Below the pieces are notes generated by a model that saw nothing but the letters and a program-made list of their open reading frames with translations, did not search any database and had not been told where the DNA came from. DNA of 37,827 nt, taken from Pelomonas sp. Root405 (GTDB lineage Bacteria; Pseudomonadota; Gammaproteobacteria; Burkholderiales; Burkholderiaceae_C). The position numbers and the translations under genes were made by a program. Positions within the stretch are counted from its first letter, which is position 1. Each line of letters opens with the position of its first letter. This document shows, piece by piece, positions 6,541 through 12,341 of the stretch. The stretch covers positions 100,590 through 138,416 of the forward strand of contig NZ_LMDU01000001.1 of the NCBI RefSeq assembly GCF_001425165.1, read 5' to 3'.

Positions 6541-7534
6541 CGTCGCCCTCCGCGACGTCGGCGAAGCATTCGAATCGAGCGCCGGCCAGCGCCATCAACT
6601 CCGGCACGCCGCTCAGGTACCAGTAGGTGCTGGAGATGTTGATATGGCCCATGTACGTGGACAAGGCCAGCATCCGTTGGTCGAGGTTCGCTCCCTGCTG
6701 ATGCCACAGGATCATCCGCCTCACGGCGAAGCTGTGACGCAGGTCGTGCACGCGAGGTCGGCCATGGCCGCCGCGATCGACCCAGCCCAATTGCTCGCGC
6801 AGTTCGCAGAACACTCGATGTACCTGTCGATCTCCCAGCGGCTCACCTCGATGCACGCCTCGCGAGCCCACGAAGAAGGGCATCTGAGGCTTCGCAGGCA
6901 CGTGCTGTCGGCGCAAGGCCCGGTAGGCTGCCAGAGGACCGATCACGCTGGGGTGCAGCGGCACCATGCGGGACTTGCCGAACTTGGTCTGCTGGATGGT
7001 GAGGGCGCCGCCGTCCAGATCGGCATCCGCGTCGGCCAGGTTGATCGCTTCGGAGACCCGAAGCCCGGCCGATGCGATCAGGCCGAACAGCGTCGCATAG
7101 GTAGCGGCACGAAGGCCATCCGAAGGGCCGAGTCGGCGTGCCGCGACGATCAGCGCCGCGATCTCGGCTTCGCTGTAGATGTGAGGAGCCACGCGGCGCG
7201 GGATCGGGCCGAAGCTGGAGTCGTCTGGAACCGCGACGGTCGGATCGAACTGCTGCAGCCAGCGCATGAAGGGGCGCAGCGTTGCCAGTCGGCGCGCTGC
7301 GGTGTCGACGCTGGCCTGGCCGTCCACGAGGTACCGAGGCTGCACCTGGCGGGCCCACTGGACCATCATGTCCACCGTCAACGTGTTGCCCTGGGCATCG
7401 CCGGCCATGAAGCAGGCGAAGTGACGAACGGCAAGATCGGATGAACACGGCTTGAATCCGAGACGCAGGCGTTCAGCCAGGTACTGCTCGACCTTGGCGG
7501 TGAGGTCGATGTTCGCCGATGACGCGGCCCTCAT
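6533..7534 (-). CDS. ritB: RIT element tyrosine recombinase, second gene (ritB)
   Basis: ATG 7534 overlaps the ritA TGA (ATGA), so translation is probably coupled. The 333-residue protein has an N-terminal core-binding domain (about 10-100) and a catalytic domain. Visible residues are Arg159 (ASAGLRVSEAINL), His263-x-x-Arg266 (VHDLRHSFAVRRM), His297 (YMGHINISS) and the nucleophile Tyr306 or 304 (STYWYLSG). All residues expected for strand cleavage are present. A longer frame to 7705 exists but overlaps ritA heavily and adds no domain. Its stop (TAG 6533-6535) overlaps the start of ritC. RIT proteins are thought to act together in moving the element. Confidence 0.85.
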   Translation of the reverse strand: MRAASSANIDLTAKVEQYLAERLRLGFKPCSSDLAVRHFACFMAGDAQGNTLTVDMMVQWARQVQPRYLVDGQASVDTAARRLATLRPFMRWLQQFDPTVAVPDDSSFGPIPRRVAPHIYSEAEIAALIVAARRLGPSDGLRAATYATLFGLIASAGLRVSEAINLADADADLDGGALTIQQTKFGKSRMVPLHPSVIGPLAAYRALRRQHVPAKPQMPFFVGSRGVHRGEPLGDRQVHRVFCELREQLGWVDRGGHGRPRVHDLRHSFAVRRMILWHQQGANLDQRMLALSTYMGHINISSTYWYLSGVPELMALAGARFECFADVAEGDDE

Positions 7535-8808
7535 GATGCGCTCCCAGGCCAAGGCAGAGCGACCTCGGCAAGCAGTTGCAAGTCGAGCTTGGCGTAGATC
7601 AGCGAGGTGTCCAGCGACCGATGTCGAAGCACATCGGCAACCTCCTTGATCGAACTGCCGCTGTTGACTAGGCGGCAGGCCAGCGTGTGGCGCAACGAGT
7701 GGCAACTACGTGAGATGCCGGCACCTCGCAGGGCTCGCCCGATTGACTGGCTCACTGCGTCGACGCCGATGGGCTTGTCGTGTGGCGCCACCCGACGGAC
7801 GAACAGCGACGGCAGCATGGTTGCAGGTCGCTCGTGTCTCATGTACTCCGCCAGCGCTTGCCCGGTGACAGCCAGCAGCGGCAGTACATCCTGGCGCTGA
7901 GACTTCGTTCTCTTCAGGGTCACCGTGCCGGCTCGCCAGTCGAAGTCGCTGATGTCCAGCTTGGCAATCTCGCCCACGCGCAGTCCGAGATCCAAGGCCA
8001 GGCGCACCATGGCCAGCAGGCGCAGCGGTGCCCGCTTGGCTTGGGTGCAATGCGCTTCGAGGCGCTGGACTTCCTCGGTCGTCAGCGCGCGCGGCAACGA
8101 CGCCTGGCTCCATCGCACCGGCGACGAGATAGCGCCGAGTAGGGCATTCACTGCGTCACCGCAAGTCCCGCGGTATCGGAAGTAGGCCCGCAGCGCCGCA
8201 GTGACTGCGCTGGCATGCGATGCGCTGCTGACCCGAGTGAGCTCGGTTGCTATGAAGCCGCGAACGTCTTCCGGCTGCAACTCGCCGATGGCGACGGCCT
8301 TGCCCGCGACTTTGCATTGCAACAGCAGACTGATGCACGCGAGCCGATCCTCTCGGGTGCCAAGCGCCAGGCCCCGAGCGTCGCGCATGTGGGTGTTGTA
8401 GCGGGTCAGTTCTTCCGCCACAGGACCGCTGGGCCCGGGCAACTCGACGATGACATGCTGTTCCCGCAGCAAGGCAAGCAAATGCCCAAGACTGGCGCTC
8501 AAGTCGCTGCGTGTGCGCAGCGCCGCGAGATTGCAGTCGCAGCGCGGCAAATGCGAATCCAGGAACTGCCCGACAAGGGCCTCGTCGATCTGCTCAGCAG
8601 ATAGCTGGCACTTCGTCATCCAGTGCGCAAAGTGCGACCAGCCACGCAAGGCCGCTGCCGAGCTGCCTTCCGCGTACCGGCCTCGCTCCAGCAAGGCCCG
8701 AAATGCCTCGACGTACGAGGACAGCGGGCCGTCGAGCAGCCAAGCCCTGGCCAACGGGTGCATTGAGTGGATCAAGTCCATGGCGATCTCCAGTTGTGAG
8801 ATCGCCAT
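7531..8808 (-). CDS. ritA: RIT element tyrosine recombinase, first gene (ritA)
   Basis: The 425-residue protein carries a core-binding region (about 130-220) and a catalytic domain with Arg277 (LDLGLRVGEIAKLD), Lys302, His370-x-x-Arg373 (CHSLRHTLACRL), His396 and Tyr405 (SLIYAKLD). These are the conserved residues of tyrosine recombinases. Two starts are possible: ATG 8808, or ATG 8781 nine codons later, which has GGAG at good spacing. Both start codons lie in the arms of a perfect hairpin (8780-8808). It is the first of three overlapping genes. The gene looks intact. Confidence 0.85.
   Translation of the reverse strand: MAISQLEIAMDLIHSMHPLARAWLLDGPLSSYVEAFRALLERGRYAEGSSAAALRGWSHFAHWMTKCQLSAEQIDEALVGQFLDSHLPRCDCNLAALRTRSDLSASLGHLLALLREQHVIVELPGPSGPVAEELTRYNTHMRDARGLALGTREDRLACISLLLQCKVAGKAVAIGELQPEDVRGFIATELTRVSSASHASAVTAALRAYFRYRGTCGDAVNALLGAISSPVRWSQASLPRALTTEEVQRLEAHCTQAKRAPLRLLAMVRLALDLGLRVGEIAKLDISDFDWRAGTVTLKRTKSQRQDVLPLLAVTGQALAEYMRHERPATMLPSLFVRRVAPHDKPIGVDAVSQSIGRALRGAGISRSCHSLRHTLACRLVNSGSSIKEVADVLRHRSLDTSLIYAKLDLQLLAEVALPWPGSAS
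8780..8808 (-). repeat. Perfect 11-bp hairpin covering the ritA start region
   Basis: ATGGCGATCTC (8780-8790) and GAGATCGCCAT (8798-8808) pair perfectly around a 7-base loop. In the mRNA each arm holds a possible start codon, and the second ribosome site lies in the stem. It could limit translation or be a binding site for the recombinase (inference). Confidence 0.65.
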
Positions 8809-8905
8809 CCATGCGCCGGCCGCGAATTTATGTCCAGTTCAACGGCACCTCTCCTGGCAGCACGCCCAGGGAGATCGCGGCTTGCAGCCGGATCAAGCCC
8901 CAGAA

Positions 8906-8963
8906 CTGTTCATAACTGCGTGCTGTGCATAACGCTGCTTATGGAAAGCTCTCCATAAGCAGC
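8906..8963. repeat. Probable RIT terminal repeat region with CATAA motifs and hairpin
   Basis: CTGTTCATAAC (8906-8916) and CTGTGCATAAC (8923-8933) repeat with a 17-bp period. They are followed by a perfect hairpin: GCTGCTTATGGA (8934-8945), loop AAGCTC, TCCATAAGCAGC (8952-8963). CATAA thus occurs four times, once inverted. The place beyond ritA and the pattern fit an element end bound by recombinases. Confidence 0.6.
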
Positions 8964-9231
8964 GGGTGCCTACTTTGGTTTGCTGAGTCGGCTGTCAGCA
9001 ATGTGCCCCAAAGCCGAAATTGACCGAGCTCCAGCAATCAGGCTGGCTGCTGTCACCCAGATTTCGCAACCCAATGGCCGCTTCCGGCGGCAACGGTCAT
9101 TCGGCGCCTCGCAGCCTGGGTGACCGCTACGCATCCGGGTGCTGACGCTCTGGGAACATCGTCCCCGCAACGCCCGAGGTCAAGGCCTCACGCAACCCAG
9201 CTGCAGTTCTGAAGAGCTTTGAGTCGGCGCT
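8964..9231. other. Non-coding gap between RIT end and acetyltransferase scar
   Basis: No gene, repeat or RNA that I can support was seen in these 268 bp. Short frames here lack ribosome sites and family features. Confidence 0.4.
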
Positions 9232-9396
9232 ATCCACGCGGGCATCGCGCTGCACGGGGCGGTGGGCTTCGAGTCGCTGGGTGTGTATCGCAACGTCGGA
9301 TTCAAGAACGGTGCCTGGCGCGACGTGGGCTGGTGGCAGAAGAGCCTTCGGTCGCTGGATGTGCCATCAGCGCCGACGTCCTTCGCAAGCGCTTAG
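9232..9396 (+). pseudogene. Phosphinothricin-type N-acetyltransferase, C-terminal fragment
   Basis: The open stretch encodes 54 residues ending at TAG 9394-9396. ALHGAVGFESLGVYRNVGFK, then NGAWRDVGWWQKSL, matches the end of GNAT acetyltransferases of the PAT/bar type (family knowledge: LHEALGF..VG.YR.VG.K.G.W.DVGWWQ). The acetyl-CoA binding part upstream is missing, and no start codon leads into the frame. The stop overlaps the end of the convergent ynfA gene by 3 bases. It is a scar left by deletion, probably during insertion of the RIT element or other DNA on its left. Confidence 0.7.
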
Positions 9397-9728
9397 GCGC
9401 GGCCCTGCGGCCAGAACATGATGACGGCCATGCCGACGAGGCTGATGGCCGCGCCGACCCAGTCGCTCCTGGATGGTTCGATCTTGTCCACCAGCCACAG
9501 CCACAGGATGGCAACGCCGATATAGACGCCGCCGTAGGCAGCGTACACACGTCCTGCGGCCGTGGGATGCTGGGCCAGCAGCCACGCAAACAACGCCAAG
9601 CTGAGCGCTGCGGGCACCAGCAACCAGGGCGATTTGCCTTGCTTCAACCAAAGGTACGGCAGATAGCAACCGACGATCTCGGCCAGCGCCGTCACCACGA
9701 ACAAACCGAAGGTCTTGAGGATTTCCAT
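9393..9728 (-). CDS. ynfA: YnfA-family (UPF0060) small membrane protein
   Basis: This 111-residue protein has four hydrophobic helices (about 4-23, 31-50, 59-78 and 89-107). The family landmarks are visible: [20 protein letters not shown] and [20 protein letters not shown]. YnfA proteins belong to the small multidrug resistance-like fold, and some export small cationic compounds; the substrate here is unknown. I start at ATG 9728 (MEILKTFG), the usual family start, and not at the ATG 16 codons upstream. It diverges from the MerR-regulated operon at 9823, so its promoter region overlaps that operator. Confidence 0.85.
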   Translation of the reverse strand: MEILKTFGLFVVTALAEIVGCYLPYLWLKQGKSPWLLVPAALSLALFAWLLAQHPTAAGRVYAAYGGVYIGVAILWLWLVDKIEPSRSDWVGAAISLVGMAVIMFWPQGRA

Positions 9729-9765
9729 CAGCTCATTGTCCTCAGCCAGCGTTGGCAAGAACTGC

Positions 9766-9796
9766 TTGCTCCTCAAGTGGCTTGAGGTTCTACCTT
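9766..9796 (+). promoter_or_regulatory. MerR-type promoter/operator with 19-bp spacer
   Basis: TTGCTC (9766-9771) and TACCTT (9791-9796) are 19 bp apart, the long spacer typical of MerR-activated promoters. In the spacer lies a perfect palindrome, CCTCAAGTGGCTTGAGG (9771-9787). It stands upstream of a three-gene unit that ends in a merR-type gene, its probable regulator. Confidence 0.72.
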
Positions 9797-9822
9797 GTCG
9801 GCCGTGTCATCAAGGAGCCCTC

Positions 9823-10092
9823 ATGAAACCCTGGAAACTTGCTCTCGGCCTGGGCGCCGCCTGTGCCGCGTGCTGCGCGATCCCGCTGCTGGGCATAGCA
9901 GGCGGGCTCGCAGCGTTCGGAAGCGCGCTGTGGGCTTGTGCCGACGAATTCTTGCCCGCCGCCGCTGTCCTCGCCGTGATTGCGGTGGGTCTGCTTGGCG
10001 TTTGGTGGTGGCGGCGTCGTGAAGCCGCTCGCCGTGCCAAATGCGCGTGCACCGAGGCTTGCTCGACAGAGGCCCAGCATGCTTGCGGCTGA
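9823..10092 (+). CDS. MerT-like small Cys membrane protein
   Basis: The 89-residue protein has two predicted membrane helices (about 5-35 and 46-62). The first contains AACAACCAIPLLG, a Cys pair inside the helix like that of mercuric transporters of the MerT/MerC kind (family knowledge). After a basic patch (WWWRRREAARRAK) the tail has four Cys (CACTEAC...ACG). The pattern suggests metal binding and passage of a thiophilic metal across the inner membrane (inference). GGAG lies before the ATG. It is the first gene behind the MerR-type promoter and overlaps the next start by 14 bp. It is shorter than classical MerT and lacks a neighbouring MerP or MerA. Confidence 0.72.
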   Translation: MKPWKLALGLGAACAACCAIPLLGIAGGLAAFGSALWACADEFLPAAAVLAVIAVGLLGVWWWRRREAARRAKCACTEACSTEAQHACG

Positions 10093-10438
10093 ACCAACGC
10101 ACATCGCCTGCACGCTTGGACCAACGCAGAGGGGCGCCCGCCTGGCCCGGATCCGCCGACTCACTCAAGCTCACATGCGGGGTCACACGCTGACTGGCTC
10201 GACGCTGCACCTGCTCTATGACCCTGCTGCCGTCGACGAGGTGGTGCAGATCGTGGAACTGGAAAGAAGCTGTTGCGCCTTCCTGGAGTTCCGACTGACA
10301 TCCGACGCCGACGCCGTTCGCCTGGACATCACAGGCCCTGAGCAAGACGCGGCCAGCGCTCGCTGGCTGTTCTCCCAGTTCCTGCCCGATGCGAAACCTG
10401 AAGTCGCGCCAGCTTCGGGCTGCGGATGCAAACGCTAA
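10079..10438 (+). CDS. Small Cys protein of a MerR-regulated metal unit, unknown function
   Basis: The 119-residue soluble protein overlaps the previous gene by 14 bp, indicating coupled translation. Landmarks are VELERSCCAFLEFRL at about 58-72, LDITGPEQ at about 83-90 and a Cys-rich end (SGCGCKR). The double Cys and terminal CGC suggest a metal-handling role, for example passing metal between the membrane protein and other partners, but this is inference. No signal peptide is visible. I recognise the pattern from metal regulons but cannot name a family. The start ATG 10079 is chosen because upstream codons fall inside the previous gene. Confidence 0.65.
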   Translation: MLAAEPTHIACTLGPTQRGARLARIRRLTQAHMRGHTLTGSTLHLLYDPAAVDEVVQIVELERSCCAFLEFRLTSDADAVRLDITGPEQDAASARWLFSQFLPDAKPEVAPASGCGCKR

Positions 10439-10447
10439 GCTGAGTGC

Positions 10448-10906
10448 ATGAACAAGTCGCCAAACCGCTCCATTGGCGTGGTCGCCCAGCAGACCGGCTG
10501 CTCGGTGCCGACGATCCGGTACTACGAGGAGATCGGGCTGCTGCCGCCTGGGCCGCGCACGGACGCCGGTCGACGGGTCTACGGTGACGCCGCCGTAGGT
10601 CGGCTGACCTTCATTCGGCGCTGCCGCGATTTCGGGTTCTCCATCGAACAGGTGCGCGAGCTGGTGAGCTTGGTCGACCAACCTGATCGGCCTTGTTTGG
10701 AGGTGCGCGACATCGCGGCGCGGCACCTGGACCAGGTTCGGGAGAAGCTCGCTGAACTGCAGGCGCTCGAAGCCAGCATGACCCAGTTCGTCAACAGCTG
10801 CGACACCGCCTGCGCCGGTGGAACGGCAGTCGATTGCGCCATCCTGGAAGACCTCTCGCTGCCACTCGCAGCAACCCGTGCCGCTTGCTGCGCCGGGCAG
10901 ACTTGA
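10448..10906 (+). CDS. MerR-family metal-responsive regulator
   Basis: The 152-residue protein has a winged helix at about 8-75 (IGVVAQQTGCSVPTIRYYEE), the typical MerR entry, followed by a dimerisation helix. Cys83 and Cys118 are 35 residues apart, as are Cys79-Cys114 of ZntR and Cys82-Cys117 of MerR. Further Cys at 122 and 130 and CC near the end follow. Such regulators sense divalent or soft metals and activate promoters with 19-20-bp spacers by untwisting DNA. The operator at 9766-9796 is its likely target, making the unit self-regulated. The metal cannot be fixed from sequence: Hg, Zn, Cd and Pb are all possible. Confidence 0.85.
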   Translation: MNKSPNRSIGVVAQQTGCSVPTIRYYEEIGLLPPGPRTDAGRRVYGDAAVGRLTFIRRCRDFGFSIEQVRELVSLVDQPDRPCLEVRDIAARHLDQVREKLAELQALEASMTQFVNSCDTACAGGTAVDCAILEDLSLPLAATRAACCAGQT

Positions 10907-10943
10907 AGCCGTTCAGAACCGCCGAGCGGCGAGGTCCGATATG

Positions 10944-10968
10944 AAAAAGGCCGGCGATGAAGCCGGCC
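10944..10968 (-). terminator. Rho-independent terminator of the pbr-like operon
   Basis: On the minus strand GGCCGGC and GCCGGCC form a perfect 7-bp stem with a 6-base loop, followed directly by TTTTT. It stands 21 bp beyond the stop of the last Cys-rich gene and faces the end of the convergent merR gene. Confidence 0.8.
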
Positions 10969-10989
10969 CGGACTCACGTCAATGAGACC

Positions 10990-11118
10990 TTACAGGCAGC
11001 ACAGCAACTGCTGGATGCAGCAGGCGATGTCGCCGCAGCACGCCTGTGCGGCGAAGGCTGCGGCAGAGCCGCCGAGCAGAGCGACCGCAGCGGCGATCTT
11101 GATGAACTTGGATTTCAT
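10990..11118 (-). CDS. Tiny exported peptide with three Cys-Cys pairs (42 aa)
   Basis: ATG 11118 is preceded by AAAGGA at good spacing and the frame stops at TAA 10990. The product starts MKSKFIKIAAAVALLGGSAA, a clear signal peptide, with a likely cut after AFA. The mature part is about 19 residues and contains CCGDIACCIQQLLCC, three adjacent Cys pairs. Such a density suggests binding of soft metal ions in the periplasm (inference). It lies 45 bp downstream of another exported Cys-rich gene and just before a terminator, so it seems the last gene of the pbr-like operon. It is easily missed by gene finders because of its size. No family is known to me. Confidence 0.72.
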   Translation of the reverse strand: MKSKFIKIAAAVALLGGSAAAFAAQACCGDIACCIQQLLCCL

Positions 11119-11163
11119 GGATGTCCTTTCGATGGTTGATGTACTTGCGAAGCAGGCATCAAC

Positions 11164-11445
11164 CTAATCGGGAGGGGTCCACGGTTCGCGACGCGGGCCA
11201 GCGTCGAAGGACATGGTGGCCGACGGCCAATGGGGCTCGTCCGCCGGCAGCTTCACCTTGGCTTGCGGAACAGGTGCAGGCTGCGGCGCCGCGCACGCTT
11301 GGCAGGTGGCGCTTGCGCAATGCACCATGCCCTTGCAGCCCTGAAGGCAGCAATCGCTGTAGCCGGCCGACGCGCTCGCAACCGCTTGCCCGACGAAGGT
11401 CAGGCAACCGAAGAGCACCAGGAGGACGGCAAACAGCTTGCGCAT
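11164..11445 (-). CDS. Exported Cys-rich small protein (93 aa)
   Basis: An N-terminal signal peptide (MRKLFAVLLVLFGCLTFVGQ, cut likely after AVASA) is followed by a Cys cluster, DCCLQGCKGMVHCASATCQAC, at residues 31-51 with six Cys and one His. The rest is a Pro-rich tail. The cluster suggests metal binding in the periplasm (inference). It begins 36 bp after the regulator gene and ends 45 bp before the 42-residue peptide, all in one direction, so it probably belongs to the same transcript as the ATPase. I do not recognise a named family. The signal peptide and Cys density support a real gene. Confidence 0.7.
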   Translation of the reverse strand: MRKLFAVLLVLFGCLTFVGQAVASASAGYSDCCLQGCKGMVHCASATCQACAAPQPAPVPQAKVKLPADEPHWPSATMSFDAGPRREPWTPPD

Positions 11446-11481
11446 GCGTCGATGATATTCCCGGGGTGACTGCGCTGGGGA

Positions 11482-11937
11482 TCAGGGGCTATGGACCGAT
11501 TTGAGGTGCCCGCGTGCTTTCGGCACGGCAGCAGGTTCCTGCGCAGCCTCAGACAGGCCAGCAAGAATGCCGCACTGGTCAGCGGACCTGGCTGCGCCGC
11601 ACCGCTGCCGCAGCTCTGTGAGTTCGCGCTGCAGCGAAGTCAGCTCAGCCATGCGCCGGGAGACGTGGCCGATGTGCTCGTCAAGCAGCACGTTGACGTC
11701 CCCGCAGTTGTCGTCTGCAGGATTGTCCTTGAAGCGCAGCAGCACTCGCACCTCGTCGAGCGACATGTCGAGCCCACGGCAGTAGCGGATGAACTGGAGC
11801 CGCTCCACATGTTTCGTCTCGTAGATCCGGAAGTTGCCTTCCGAGCGAGCTGGTGCCGGCAGCAGCCCTTCGCGCTCATAGAACCGGATCGTCTCGATGA
11901 CGGTCTCCGTGGCGCGGGCAAGCTCACCGATTTTCAT
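11482..11937 (-). CDS. pbrR: PbrR/CadR-type MerR regulator
   Basis: The start at 11937 gives MKIGELARATETVIETIRFY, the standard MerR winged helix. The 151-residue product has Cys78 (ADDNCGDVN), Cys113 and Cys122 (RCGAARSADQCGIL). These positions equal the lead-binding Cys78, Cys113 and Cys122 of PbrR, whereas CadR has a closer pair (family knowledge). It probably senses Pb(II), and perhaps Cd or Zn. The ATG overlaps the stop of the DUF3703 gene, so it is part of the ATPase operon. Its operator is the dyad at 14585-14605. In most pbr and cad systems the regulator diverges from the pump; here it follows it. Confidence 0.85.
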   Translation of the reverse strand: MKIGELARATETVIETIRFYEREGLLPAPARSEGNFRIYETKHVERLQFIRYCRGLDMSLDEVRVLLRFKDNPADDNCGDVNVLLDEHIGHVSRRMAELTSLQRELTELRQRCGAARSADQCGILAGLSEAAQEPAAVPKARGHLKSVHSP

Positions 11938-12341
11938 GAGCCGTCCCTCGGCGTTCCATGTGGACACTGCGCCGACGCGATCATGCGGGCCAGGTCTGGC
12001 GGCACGGGCAGCGGCTGGAAAGGACTGATGTCGGCGCCGCCCGTGTTGCCAGTCGGCACCCAACCAAGCGCCGTCTTGGTCGCCGCGCCGATGACGCGAA
12101 GCACTTGTCCTCGCAACTCCTTCCAGACGCGGTGCCTCAGCGACCAGGCAAGCATCTGAAGGTGCACGCGGACGTGCTGGACGGTTGATGCCTGGCCGAG
12201 CACATGCGCGCGCTCCAGGTGAGTGAAGCTGGCGGCCACGGCGCCCGACGCTTCAAGACGCCGCGCTTCGGCGATTTCCGCGTCGACGTGCGGCGCGATA
12301 TGTCGAGAGAAGTGAGTCACGGCAGGCCCTTCAATCAGCAT
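11934..12341 (-). CDS. DUF3703-family protein
   Basis: The 135-residue protein contains FTHLERAHVLGQASTVQHVR and WVPTGNTGGADISPF, conserved marks of DUF3703 (family knowledge). It has no signal peptide; one weakly hydrophobic segment lies at about 80-95. The function is unknown. The family often accompanies metal efflux genes. Its start overlaps the ATPase stop by 11 bp and its stop overlaps the regulator start, so it is firmly in the operon. A role helping the pump or the sensor is inferred from position only. Confidence 0.78.
   Translation of the reverse strand: MLIEGPAVTHFSRHIAPHVDAEIAEARRLEASGAVAASFTHLERAHVLGQASTVQHVRVHLQMLAWSLRHRVWKELRGQVLRVIGAATKTALGWVPTGNTGGADISPFQPLPVPPDLARMIASAQCPHGTPRDGS

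Larger units (their letters stand above)
6341..8963 (-). mobile_element. Broken RIT (recombinase-in-trio) element
   Basis: Three overlapping tyrosine-recombinase genes in the same direction (ritA, ritB, ritC) define this class. Here the first two are complete and the third is cut at about 6340. The outer end beyond ritA holds a set of CATAA repeats and a 12-bp hairpin (8906-8963). The opposite end is lost to the IS66 fragment, so the element is probably immobile by itself. The exact outer boundary is inferred. Confidence 0.7.
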
